From positions 1 to 64,000 of the forward strand of contig SAXG01000065.1 in NCBI GenBank assembly GCA_012932865.1: a stretch of DNA of 64,000 nt, read 5' to 3'. This document shows positions 54,955-64,000 of the stretch, in pieces. The translations under genes were made by a program, and so were the position numbers. Position 1 is the first letter of the stretch. The number at the start of each line of letters is the position of its first letter. Origin of the DNA: Amylostereum areolatum (taxonomy: Eukaryota; Basidiomycota; Agaricomycetes; Russulales; Stereaceae). The notes beneath the pieces were generated by a model, which was given only the letters and a program-made list of their open reading frames with translations, did not search any database and was not told where the DNA came from.

Positions 54955-55742
54955 GCGCTGAAGCTGAAGCGCTGACTCCTTCCGCCGCGGAGTGCGAGTT
55001 GGTAGAGATTTGCATACAGGTGGGTATTCCGGCTTCATCCACATCCCCCCCTCACATTCGTTGATTGCACGACATATGATACACATCATAGACATGCTCT
55101 GCATAGACAGATCATGTTACTTTGTGCTAATTCTACCAATATCACGTTGGGTCACCGAGAGATCGAACTTGGCCGGTGGGAAACTTATGTAAGCCTCACG
55201 CGGTCCTTGCACGCAATGCCCCACCCCAATGGGAGGACTTTGTGGAAATTAAGAGATGCGGGATGTGGAGAGCTTCAACGAGCTTCAGTCTCCTTATATC
55301 GCAGTCGATCTGAGCAACAGTCTATGTGCTTCCCGCTGCGCGTAAGTAGGTGATTCATAACGTGATCTGACGGGACTTCGAGGACGGCCAAAATGCTTCA
55401 TTTTTTGGCACTCGTGGGTCTTGGCATCCCGAAATCTCCCACCGCGTCTCAAATCCTCCGCACCGATTCTCACTGGGCTTGAAGCGTGAAGGCGGACGGA
55501 AGCACCACTTGCTTCGGTTCATACGATCGCAATACGAAACGGCCACGAGTCCCGAACGTACTATTCGTCCGCATGGGAAACAAGAGGAATGTTCCCCACG
55601 AAAGGAAGGGAAACACAAACATTACAGTATCGTAAGACGAAGTCATAGCGTAAACAGGAAGGGGGGATGCTGTCCTTGCAGGAAGTCCATGAAACCACGA
55701 CCGTCCACAGGAGAAATCGCGCGAGGCGGCGAGTGAACGCGT
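54955..55742. other. 3' flank of Kre9-like 3
   Basis: Apart from dispersed repeat copy 2, nothing recognised. Confidence 0.5.
55381..55485 (+). repeat. Dispersed repeat, copy 2
   Basis: Partner of 52735-52835; contains GGTCTTGGCATCCCGAAATC and GATTCTCACTGGGCTT. Confidence 0.6.
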
Positions 55743-56313
55743 TCACTCCACGTTCACGGTGACGTTCTTGATCTCGTACAGCGGGAACGGTCCGGCCTGC
55801 GCACAGCGCACGAAGCACGATCAGCTTCCGCACGAACGGAGAAGCAAGGCGGGAGCGAAAGAACGTACGCCGACGAGGGAGAGGTGGACGACGCTGAGGA
55901 CGGCCTGGCCGGCGGGGAACGTGTCGGGGACGGTGACGGTGAAGTTTTGCTGGGGGACGTCCTGCGGCGTGCGGTTGGTGGGGTACTCGGGGTCGAAGGC
56001 GCCGTGGTAGAGGGTCGAACCGAGGTACTCGGACGGGTCGATGCAGCCGTTGCTGCACGATGCCATGGACACCACCACGGTCACTTCCGTCGAGCCCGTG
56101 AGGGAGTTCTGCGGACGGGCGGCGTTTGCATGCGGACAGAGAGAGGGAAGGAAGCAACGGCGGCGGAACGCACGGGTCGGTTGACTTGGACGAACATGGG
56201 ATCGCCCGCTTTGACGCTGGCGCCCGCGGCGGGATACCCGATCTCGATATTCTGAGCGGCGACGGCGGCGACGAGGCGGCGACGAGGGCGGCAACGACGG
56301 CGAAGAACTTCAT
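55743..56313 (-). pseudogene. Secreted Kre9/Knh1-like protein 3, 11-bp duplication in signal peptide
   Basis: Exon 1 is 56313-56174, exon 2 56108-55869 (80 codons: NSLTGSTEVTVVVSMASCS...FTVTVPDTFPAGQ) and exon 3 55796-55743 (18 codons, ending IKNVTVNVE). The domain is as in the paralog at 48714. Exon 1 starts MKFFAVVAALVAA and should run into QNIEIGYPAAGASVKAG, but a tandem 11-bp duplication (56265-56275 and 56276-56286) shifts the frame. Without one copy, exon 1 has 43 codons, exactly as in paralog 1. A (CAT)n run abuts the start codon. It is either a fresh null allele or an assembly slip. Confidence 0.8.
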
Positions 56314-57386
56314 GATGATGATGATGATGATGATGATGCTGTGGGTAGGATCGTGAGGTGGAAGGCGGAAGGGCAGCGCTGGGTAGTCGTGCGCGGAGGG
56401 GGATTCGGAGGTGGGGTGTGGGGGTGAGAGAGCCGGAAAGCCGACAGGGTCGAGGACATTTATACGTCCGGTGGGAGTGGGACTCGCGGCCAAAGGTGGG
56501 GACGAAAACGCGCGAACGGGATGCGGTGGCCGGAATGAGAGGCATCATCGAACTAAACAGGGTTAGCCCGCGAGGCGGAACTGGCGTCGTTCGACCATTG
56601 TACAATGCACGCATGTATGCATGCGGAGGGGAAGTCCAGTCGCGATCCATTGGTATCGTCGGACGTCGCGCGATGTGAAGGACCGCAAACCACCTCTCGC
56701 GTCTCGACTGCAGGCCGCGGTTGGTTGAAGGCGGGGAACGTGATGCATGAAGATCCAGAGTACGTTCAAGGCAGACGAACACAGCTTTTCATCGCTTTGA
56801 TATGGCAGCCTCGGCGACACCAGCCGTCTCCAGACGGATCCGAGCAGGCGGGGCGGCGACCGGCGTGAGGATCAGGACGTATATGCACCGGGAAGGGGAA
56901 CGGCACGGGTCGGCGTTGGGAGTCAAGGTTTGCCTCCGACCACTGCTCCACTTTCGAACGCAACGAGGACGATCACATGAATGCCGGTCGGTCGGTTCGT
57001 CGGTCGAGGTGGGCCATCGGTGAGCAACGAGGCAGTGAGGGATCCGGGGGGAACTTGGACAGGGTGTGGAAGGAAAGAGAGGACGCGTGGGCCGCGACTC
57101 TGCGCCTTTGCCGCGACTGCTCCTATTCGCACGCCTAAGTCACAGCACCGCCCAGTTTTCATTCCGGAACACAAGCCCATCATACACACCGACCACCCCG
57201 CTCAAGGGAAACGTCGGTCGACCGGCCTTCGACCACGAACGCACACGCCAACAAGCAACGCAAAACAAATACGGATAGGATAGATTACGACAAGACGTCT
57301 CGCCACATACAGTACTCTACACCCCACGCCCAACATTCGCCCCTCACCCCCCAGCGTCCAACAGCGTCCCGTCCTCTCGACGTTGC
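56314..57386. other. Between Kre9-like 3 and MPDU1
   Basis: It begins with the CAT/ATG microsatellite (56313-56337). The remainder is promoter of the Kre9-like gene and 3' flank of MPDU1; nothing else recognised. Confidence 0.5.
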
Positions 57387-58445
57387 TCAATCCACCTTCC
57401 TCGCCCAGCGCCGTCCCGGCTGCGCCTGCGTCAGCGACGGTTGCGGCCGATGCGACGTCTGCTGAGCGAGCGGCGACTGGGGCGGCACCACGATATCGAA
57501 CTTGTCCCTCCCGTACGCCCGCTCCGGCAACTTCTCCTCCGCGCCGGCGTCCCTCGCGGGCCCGCGCGCGTCCGCCGACGGGAGGTCGCGGCCCCAGAAC
57601 GCCCACATCTGCGCGGCGACGACGAGGTTGAGGGCGAGGGCGAGGGCGAACCCGGCCGCGACGACGACGTCGCTGACCTCGGCCGCGGTCGTGAACAGGC
57701 GGACGGCGCAGCCGAGGACCTGGGAGAGGACGGCGAAGGTGGAGAGCTGGCCGGTGCTCCTCGCGCGCTGGTTCTGGACGATCTGCGGGAGCTTGGAGAA
57801 GACGGAGAGCGGGAGGGTGGCGATTTGGAGCAGGGACAGGATCGGGGAGGGGGCGGCGGCGAGGGCGAATCCGGTCGCGAGCGTGGTCGCGACGCCGGCG
57901 AGGACGCGTGGGGTGTGGTTGGGTTCTGCGGTGAGACGGGGGGCGGCGGGGGCGGCGTAGGCGAGGATGAGGAGGGTGATGAGGACGTTTTGGATGGACA
58001 GGAACAGGTTCTCCCCGTAGGTTGAGAAGGGGAACTGGTTGCGCCATGAATAGGTGGTGGTGATCGCAGTACGCGAGGGTCTCGAGCGCGAAGGAGGGGA
58101 GAGAAAGACCGCGGGTGGAGTGGTTGCGGAGGACTGAAAGAGAGCAAACGGGTGAGTTGGCTGTATGCGCCTGGGAAAGAAGGGTGCGCACTGGTGAAGA
58201 GCTGAGGAATTTTCATGATAGAGCCGCCGACGACGATGCCGATGCCGAGGACCTTAGAGGCGGAGTGGTGGATGCATGCAAAGTCGTTCACGTCGAGGTT
58301 CTCCACGAGCGACACGTAGCATTTCTGCCACTCAAAAGTCAACCAAGTGAAGAAAGAGAGATGGACTGGGCGGGCGCACCTCGCCTACGACGGAGATCCC
58401 GAGATCTTTGATGAACCAAGGTAAATTTCGGGTGATGGAGGTCAT
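57387..58445 (-). CDS. MPDU1: MPDU1-like PQ-loop protein (one frame break)
   Basis: Exon 1 is 58445-58380 (MTSITRNLPWFIKDLGISVV), exon 2 58324-58192 and exon 3 58133-57387. Matches to mannose-P-dolichol utilisation defect 1 are LVENLDVNDFACIHHSASK, KVLGIGIVVGGSIMKIPQLF (first PQ motif), WRNQFPFSTYGENLFL and SVFSKLPQIVQN (second PQ motif), then STGQLSTFAVLSQVLG. It is a multi-pass ER membrane protein needed to use dolichol-phosphate mannose and glucose in glycan and GPI synthesis. One extra base near 58064 breaks the frame between LETLAYC and ITTTYSWRN. The C-terminal 60 residues are hydrophilic. Divergent from DLD. Confidence 0.82.
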
Positions 58446-58782
58446 CGCGAGGGCTTGCGCTTGGAGTGGACGTGGTGGAGGCGGAAGGCACGAAGCGCGG
58501 ACGCGACACGGCGCGTGCACGGCGTTGCCGGATCCCGGGCCGACGTTCCCGGGTCAATTGAATGGCGCGAGCCTCGAGGGACGCTGCGAACGACGACCAG
58601 CTGACGTTCAGATCACGATGCCGTTCATCGTTGCCCCGCCGGTCCCGCCTTCAACTCATCCCTATCCTCAACGTAGGGGACGTACGTAGCGCGCGACCCG
58701 CCTCCACGGTCAAACGGTGCGCATCAGTACGCGCTCGACGTCGGATAGAGTTCCAACTGAACTCAGTTCCCCCCAGAGAACA
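58446..58782. promoter_or_regulatory. Divergent promoter, MPDU1 / D-lactate dehydrogenase
   Basis: 337 bp between the two start regions, GC-rich, no TATA box seen. Confidence 0.4.
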
Positions 58783-61110
58783 TGTTCACCCCCGCACGAG
58801 CCAGTCCGGCTACGGCCAGGACGTATCTTCGCAAACCATACCCCATTCCATCCACCGCACCCAACCCCAGACTCCCCGACCATCCACCCGCTTTCTGAGC
58901 AGCGCCCCCCCTCTGGCACCCGCTCCCCGACGCGGCTTACACCTTGGCCTTCGCCTGCGTCCTCAGCGGCACCCTCGGCTACTTCCTCGCGACCCGTGCC
59001 GGCGACCATCACCCCCCACCGTCCTCCTCTCCCCGCCTCAAGCCCCAATACGGCTCCGAACAGGACTTCGGCCGCGCCGTACACGACCTCCGCGCCGCCT
59101 TCGCCTCGTCCCCGCACTCGGTCTCCACCGACCCGGACGACCTCGACGGCCACGGCGCCTCCGCCACCCTCCACAACCCAGGCATGCCCCACACCGTCGT
59201 CGTCTACCCGCGCTCGACCGAGGACGTCGTCCAGATCGTCAAGATCGCCAACGCCCATCGCATGCCCGTCATCCCCTACTCCGGCGCAACCAGCCTCGAG
59301 GGCCAAATCACAGGCGTGCGCGCGCCCCTTCCTCCCCCCTCCACCCCGCAACGTCTCTCATCCTTCCCCACAGAATCAATACGGGGGCATATGCGTCGAC
59401 GTCTCCCGCATGGACAAGATCCTCCAGATCCACGGTGAGCCTCCTGCCCGTGTGCACGTCGCAGACCGCCCGCTCACCGCGACCTCGCGCGCAGCGGAGG
59501 ACTCGGACCTCGTGTGCCAGCCCGGCGTCGGATGGATGGAAATAAACGAGACCCTGCAAGACATGGGCATCCCGCTCTTCTTCCCCGTCAGCCCATGTCC
59601 ATTGCTTCCCCCCCCCCCACCCGTGTCCTCACCCATATACGCTCAGCTCGACCCCGCCCCAAGCGCGACCATCGGCGGCATGCTCAGCACCGGATGTTCA
59701 GGAAGTCCGCGCTTCCCCACCCCTCTCTACCCAGCGCACTAACCTCCCTCCCTCGAAGCGAACGCCGTCCGCTACGGCACGGCCAAGGCCGAATGGTTCT
59801 TGAACGCTGTCAGTCCCTCTCCTTCCCGTCAGCGTGCACCCGCTCACCGGGAACCCCTCCCCCGGTCGCAGACCGTCGTCCTCCCCTCCGGAGAAGTGAT
59901 CAAGACCCGCCAACGCTCCCGCAAATCCTCCGCCGGGTTCGACGTCACAAAGCTCTTCATCGGCGCCGAAGGCACGCTCGGCATCGTCACCGAAGGCAAG
60001 TCTCCCCAACCCCAACCCCAACCCCGCCTCCCTCCCTCACCCATCCCTCCATTCCAGTCACCATCCGCCTCGCGCCCCTGCTCCCCACCACCGTCGCCAT
60101 CGCCCAGTTCCCCAACGTCCGCAAAGCCTCCGAAGCCGTCATCGAGGTCCTCAACCGCGGCGCAGGCATCCAGTGCGTCGAGCTCTGCGACGCCGCCTTC
60201 ATGGACGCCACCAACCTCCACGCCGGCTCCGCCCGGCGCTACGCCGTCGCCGACCACCTCTTCTTCAAGCTGCAGGGCCCGTCCGACGCCTCGCTCGCGG
60301 AAACGGCCCAGATCGTCGAGCGCGTCGTCCGCGCGCACGGCGGGGAGAACTGGGCGCTCGCGCGGGACCCCGCGGAGGCGGAGAGCATGTGGGCCGATCG
60401 GAAGAACGCGCATTATTCGGGGCTGGCGTACGGTGGGAAGGGCGCGCGGGGGTGGGCGACGGACGTTTGGTAGGACTGGCGCGGCGCGGGGTTGCGTTCC
60501 GCTCGGCTGACGTCGTCGTTCGTGTGCAGCGTGCCGATATCGAAGCTCCCGCAGCTCGTGCACGAGACCCAGAAAGACATCGAACGCGCGGGGATCGTGT
60601 CCACGATCGTCGGCCATGCGGGGGACGGTTCGTCGCCCCCCTCCCCTCCCCTTCGATGTGCTTCCGAGCGCGGTCCGTTGATCGGGCACCCCCTCCGCAG
60701 GCAACTTCCACACGCTCTTGATCTTCAAGAATGAGGCCGAGCTCGAGGTGGTGCGAGGGCTCGTCCACAGGATGGTGGACCGCGCGATCGCGCTGGAAGG
60801 GACCTGTGGGTCCACCCTTTCCCCTTCTCCACCGCCCGTCTAATCGTGACCCTTTGTCACCTCGTGTAGGCACGGGAGAGCATGGGGTGGGCGTCGGCAA
60901 GCGGGAATACCTGAATGCAGAGCTCGGCGAGGGCACCGTCAAGCTGATGAAAGCGATCAAGGACACCCTCGACCCCCTCGGCCTCTTCAACCCGGGCAAG
61001 GTCCGACTCTTCTCCTTCTCCGCTTCTCCACGCCTCACACGCTCACCCTTCCTCGTCCCTTGCAGCTCTATCCCGACGACGAAGACGAGCGCGGAGGCGC
61101 GGCCCGTTGA
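58783..61110 (+). CDS. DLD1: D-lactate dehydrogenase (cytochrome), mitochondrial
   Basis: Later exons are clear: to 59315, 59374-59434, 59495-59586, 59647-59704, 59759-59808, 59872-59995, 60058-60469, 60530-60627, 60701-60805, 60870-61000 and 61066-61110. FAD-binding PCMH domain: [56 protein letters not shown]-terminal FAD-oxidase domain: GHAGDGNFH and [15 protein letters not shown]. It oxidises D-lactate to pyruvate and passes electrons to cytochrome c. The intron after 59995 has a GC donor. The start at 58783 gives an Arg-rich presequence ([18 protein letters not shown]) and a membrane anchor ([16 protein letters not shown]), but an in-frame TGA at 58896-58898 separates them, so the 5' end is unresolved. 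Confidence 0.87.
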
Positions 61111-61274
61111 ATAGCAAGGGAGCGGGATAGTAATCTGACTACAGTTTATATATGATTTTGGGGAACGAAACACATCATCGCTACGATTGAATCATGGGAG
61201 GCAGCACATAGCAATATAACCTCCCATGCATCATGCATGACCCGTCCTGCAGACGAATGGTTCGCTGGCAGCGG

Positions 61275-62976
61275 CTATCCTGTTCGAGGTTTACGGCGCT
61301 TCGAAACTTCATTCGTCGTCTCTTCTCGAACTCGTTTTGACCCTTCCGAGGCAAGCGTTGTGCTCGGCGTCGGGTGCTGATACATGGCGAGAGCCTTGTC
61401 GTTCAACGATTGGTCGAAGCCAATGCGCTCCAACCCGAGAACAGTGATCCCAACCACTCCCTCTCCGTATAGTCCCCTGACTGCCCTCGTTGTATAAGGT
61501 GGAATCAGATCGGACCCCGCGACAAGGGATTCTTTCAGGTAGACGCCATGTTTCTCTGGCTATGACAGGTTTCAACGTTCGCGATAGCGACCAGGTCGCG
61601 AATGCGCCTACCAAGAAACCACGAAGGCGTCGAGTTCCGGCTTCGTCGAGCTCGTGATGGGAGACACACTTGTAGGATCCGATATACGCATACCCTGCGT
61701 CCGGGTGGAAAAAGAGATCGCGGATTTGGCCAGGTTTGAACCGCGGGGTGAGTCTTTGCCAATACCCAGACTCCTTGCTGGGATCTGTCCCGCTAAATCG
61801 AAGGGAGGGCTGCAGCACCAAGATATGAGAGAGACCATGTGGCACCAAACAGTGTTTCTGCGCCGCTCACTACCTTCACTCTGCCGGGACACTTCGATAG
61901 AGGAGTGAAGCTACAGAACGCCAATTGTACGGTGACCCACACTGATGAGCAACATGACGCACGAGGTGACAAGATGCTGCAACGAAGTGGTGAACACCTT
62001 CGTGAACGAGGTCAGACAGTGGACATCTCTGGTTCCGACTCACAGTGCCTGCCGGGAGATGCTGAGCGAAAATCTGGCAGCTGTCCACAGGAGGGAAAGG
62101 GTCGGCTGGCGCGGTGTGAGGCTGTAAGAAGTCGTCGAGCTTCTGTTCCATTTGTTGTCTCTGAATGAGCGAATGGTCAACTATATGCCACTGGCATGTT
62201 ATTCTCGATCTTACATGGTAGCTTGGCTCCGTCTCGATGTAGTCGATCAAGGCCGTTGCCTTGTCCAGCTCGACGTGGAACATGTTCAAAGTCTGCCACG
62301 CGTCAGAAGCTTAACTTTGATATGTAGGTTGAGCAGTGAGCCGCAGTGGTACCTCCTTGGACTCTTGATTAGAGGCTTTGACGCTTTTGTATTTCGTTCT
62401 CAGGACTTGGTACCTGGTTTCCCAGTCAGACGCAGACAAACCGTCCAACTAACCTTTCAAAGGTCAGAAAGGACTTGCTTCCGATCTAGAGCAACTGTGT
62501 TCGCACATGTGAGCAGTCCTCCTCGGACTGCCGCTGATGTTCGGGCTCTGATGGTGGGAGAGGCTGCGAGAGTCAGCTTATAAGCATACGAGGTATATGA
62601 CATGTACGCACTGTCGTTATACACCGTCCAAAAATATCTGGCTTGATGTCCACATCGACACCCTTCGCGATGAGCCTCAACCTATTCAGTTCCTCCTCCT
62701 TCTCGTCAAGAGACACCCGAAGCGCATCGTTGTCTTGTTTGAGCCGCTTCAATTCACTTTCCACCTCCGTTTCCACACGAATGTGTTCTGCACACTGTAC
62801 AATATGGTCCGACGGAGAGGTTGTTGAGCCTACTGCGGGGAACCACTGGCGCTGAACGAGCGACGAGCACAGCGCACCTTGCAGTTGATCAGTCGCTGCT
62901 TCAGCGCGTTGAGCTCTTGGTTTTGATAACGACAGAGTTCCTGTAACATGGAGGGGTCGTCCGCTATCGTGGTCAT
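61275..62976 (-). CDS. Coiled-coil nuclear-type protein, family member B
   Basis: Paralog of the gene at 40515. Exon 1 is 62976-62878 (MTTIADDPSMLQELCRYQNQE). A coiled-coil exon lies at about 62828-62610 (LRVSLDEKEEELNRLRLI). Later exons have FHVELDKATALIDYIETE near 62290-62215 and RQQMEQKLDDFLQPH near 62160-62050. The C-terminal domain has FFHPDAGYAYIGSYKCV near 61720-61650, matching GYSYMGTYRC of member A, and the last exon (GLERIGFDQSLNDK) ends in a basic tail at 61275. Middle joins are not certain. Confidence 0.55.
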
Positions 62977-63373
62977 CGTGGTATGGGTGCTGGCAGGCGG
63001 TACTGGTCGGGACGGAACAGGAGTTCGGTGATTCCATGTCACGTGAGCGCGCTGCACATTTGTGGACGGTCCTGGTGGACGAGCTTCGGAGCCCGACTCC
63101 TAGTAGTAAGCTACCAGTAAGTACTCTGCACGTCCGAATCCTTTCACATATGATGCAACGTCACGTAACAAGATGTATTCGATTTAAAGCTTCAACTCGA
63201 GTGATTTTTGCACTCTGGTAAGTACCCGAGGTCAAAAGCATAAGTTACAGAATTTCGACAACTGGCGTTCTCACTGAACAGCCCCTCAGCATACACACCG
63301 GTGTAAGTGTAAGTTGGGGTTTCCGACCGAGGACCGGATGAGTTCAGACATACGTCTGGAAATAGGGCGTGGT

Positions 63374-63638
63374 TCACGGCTCTGATTGAGTGTAATTTTG
63401 GCGCTTGCGTTTACCTTGGTCTTCATCGACCACCATGTTGCTTTTGGCACGTTTGACAGAGGGGACGAACTCTCCGCTGAAGCCGGAGATCTGACGTGGG
63501 GGGCGCCCTTTCTTTTTCTCCCGAACTACGATACCTCGCATAGAGTCCGCGAAGGCTTGCTCAGTGCTGACCCATTCGAGACCGTGGACCACCGTTCCCA
63601 TGATACCAGATTCGTACATCCCCGTATTTGTACCCGGG
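63374..63638 (-). pseudogene. Family member C, C-terminal fragment
   Basis: Reads MYESGIMGTVVHGLEWVSTE then a Lys/Arg-rich tail (EKKKGRPPRQ, DQGKRKRQ) like the ends of members A and B. No 5' exons lie between it and the next copy at 63828, so it is a 3' fragment unless its exons lie elsewhere. Confidence 0.45.
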
Positions 63639-63827
63639 TCTTACAGAAAGAACAACGTTTCAAACGGAATCAACATTGAAGATGGATCTAGCTGTTCTCC
63701 AAGACCAAGATGAGGAGTTCGTCCGCGAGGTAGTAAGTATGCCCTTTGTTATGAGCTGAATTGTCCACCAGTAAGGCCTTAAGGATTCAAGACGGGGCAA
63801 GTTTTGACATGTGTTTGAGCATAGGTC

Positions 63828-64000
63828 TTAATTGTGCTTTGGGCGCTTCCGTTTGCCTTGGTCTTGATCGAAGACAGCCGTGCTGTTGTTACGCTTGGCC
63901 GACAGACTGGACTTGTCAGTGGAATTGGATGTTTGACGCGCGGGCCGTGCTACTTTCTTTTTCTCCGTACGAACAATGGACCGTATGGAGTCCGTCAAGC
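63828..64000 (-). pseudogene. Family member D, C-terminal end, cut by window edge
   Basis: A frame ending at TAA (63828-63830) reads TDSIRSIVRTEKKKVARPAR and ends DQDQGKRKRPKHN, close to the tail of member C (DEDQGKRKRQNYT). Continues beyond the window. Confidence 0.5.

Overview
This is nuclear DNA of a filamentous basidiomycete, probably an agaricomycete. Genes are dense and GC-rich, and are cut by many 48-66 nt introns. Etherase-type glutathione S-transferase paralogs, small secreted Kre9/Knh1-like proteins and chromodomain Gypsy retrotransposons all fit such a genome. Gene models were read by eye from splice signals, frame and remembered protein families; no search was run. The species cannot be named.

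Layout. (1) 1-19177: two copies of one Ty3/Gypsy chromovirus family, nested head-on. The outer copy lies on the + strand and enters the window inside gag. A complete inner copy on the - strand (3812-14069) sits inside its integrase region, flanked by the duplicated target CTGAT. Both carry about 3 kb of sense ORFs between integrase/chromodomain and the 3' LTR, including a second coiled-coil plus CCHC protein and a small membrane ORF. (2) 19178-22706: no gene recognised; repeats only. (3) 22707-29849: three etherase-type GST genes around an ABHD13/BEM46-like hydrolase and a URC1-like GTP cyclohydrolase II. (4) 30403-35408: a 2442-bp inverted repeat whose arms match wherever compared, with a 61-bp spacer, a 62-bp direct repeat and a 504-bp MITE in each arm. 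(5) 35633-48400: ATG7, eIF3e, a coiled-coil gene, a Ser/Thr kinase and a small Cys-rich protein gene. (6) 48714-56313: three secreted Kre9/Knh1-like paralogs, one split by a TA-flanked 1.1-kb element and one frameshifted by an 11-bp duplication. (7) 57387-61110: MPDU1-like and D-lactate dehydrogenase genes, divergently transcribed. (8) 61275-64000: relatives of the coiled-coil gene, one full and two 3' fragments.

Housekeeping functions present are autophagy (ATG7), translation initiation (eIF3e), dolichol-sugar use (MPDU1), lactate oxidation (DLD) and pyrimidine catabolism (URC1). Several otherwise convincing genes carry single frame breaks (GST1, the Kre9-like gene at 56 kb, MPDU1, the coiled-coil gene at 41.6 kb, and the DLD 5' end). 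These are either recent lesions or assembly indels, and matter for anyone using the models.
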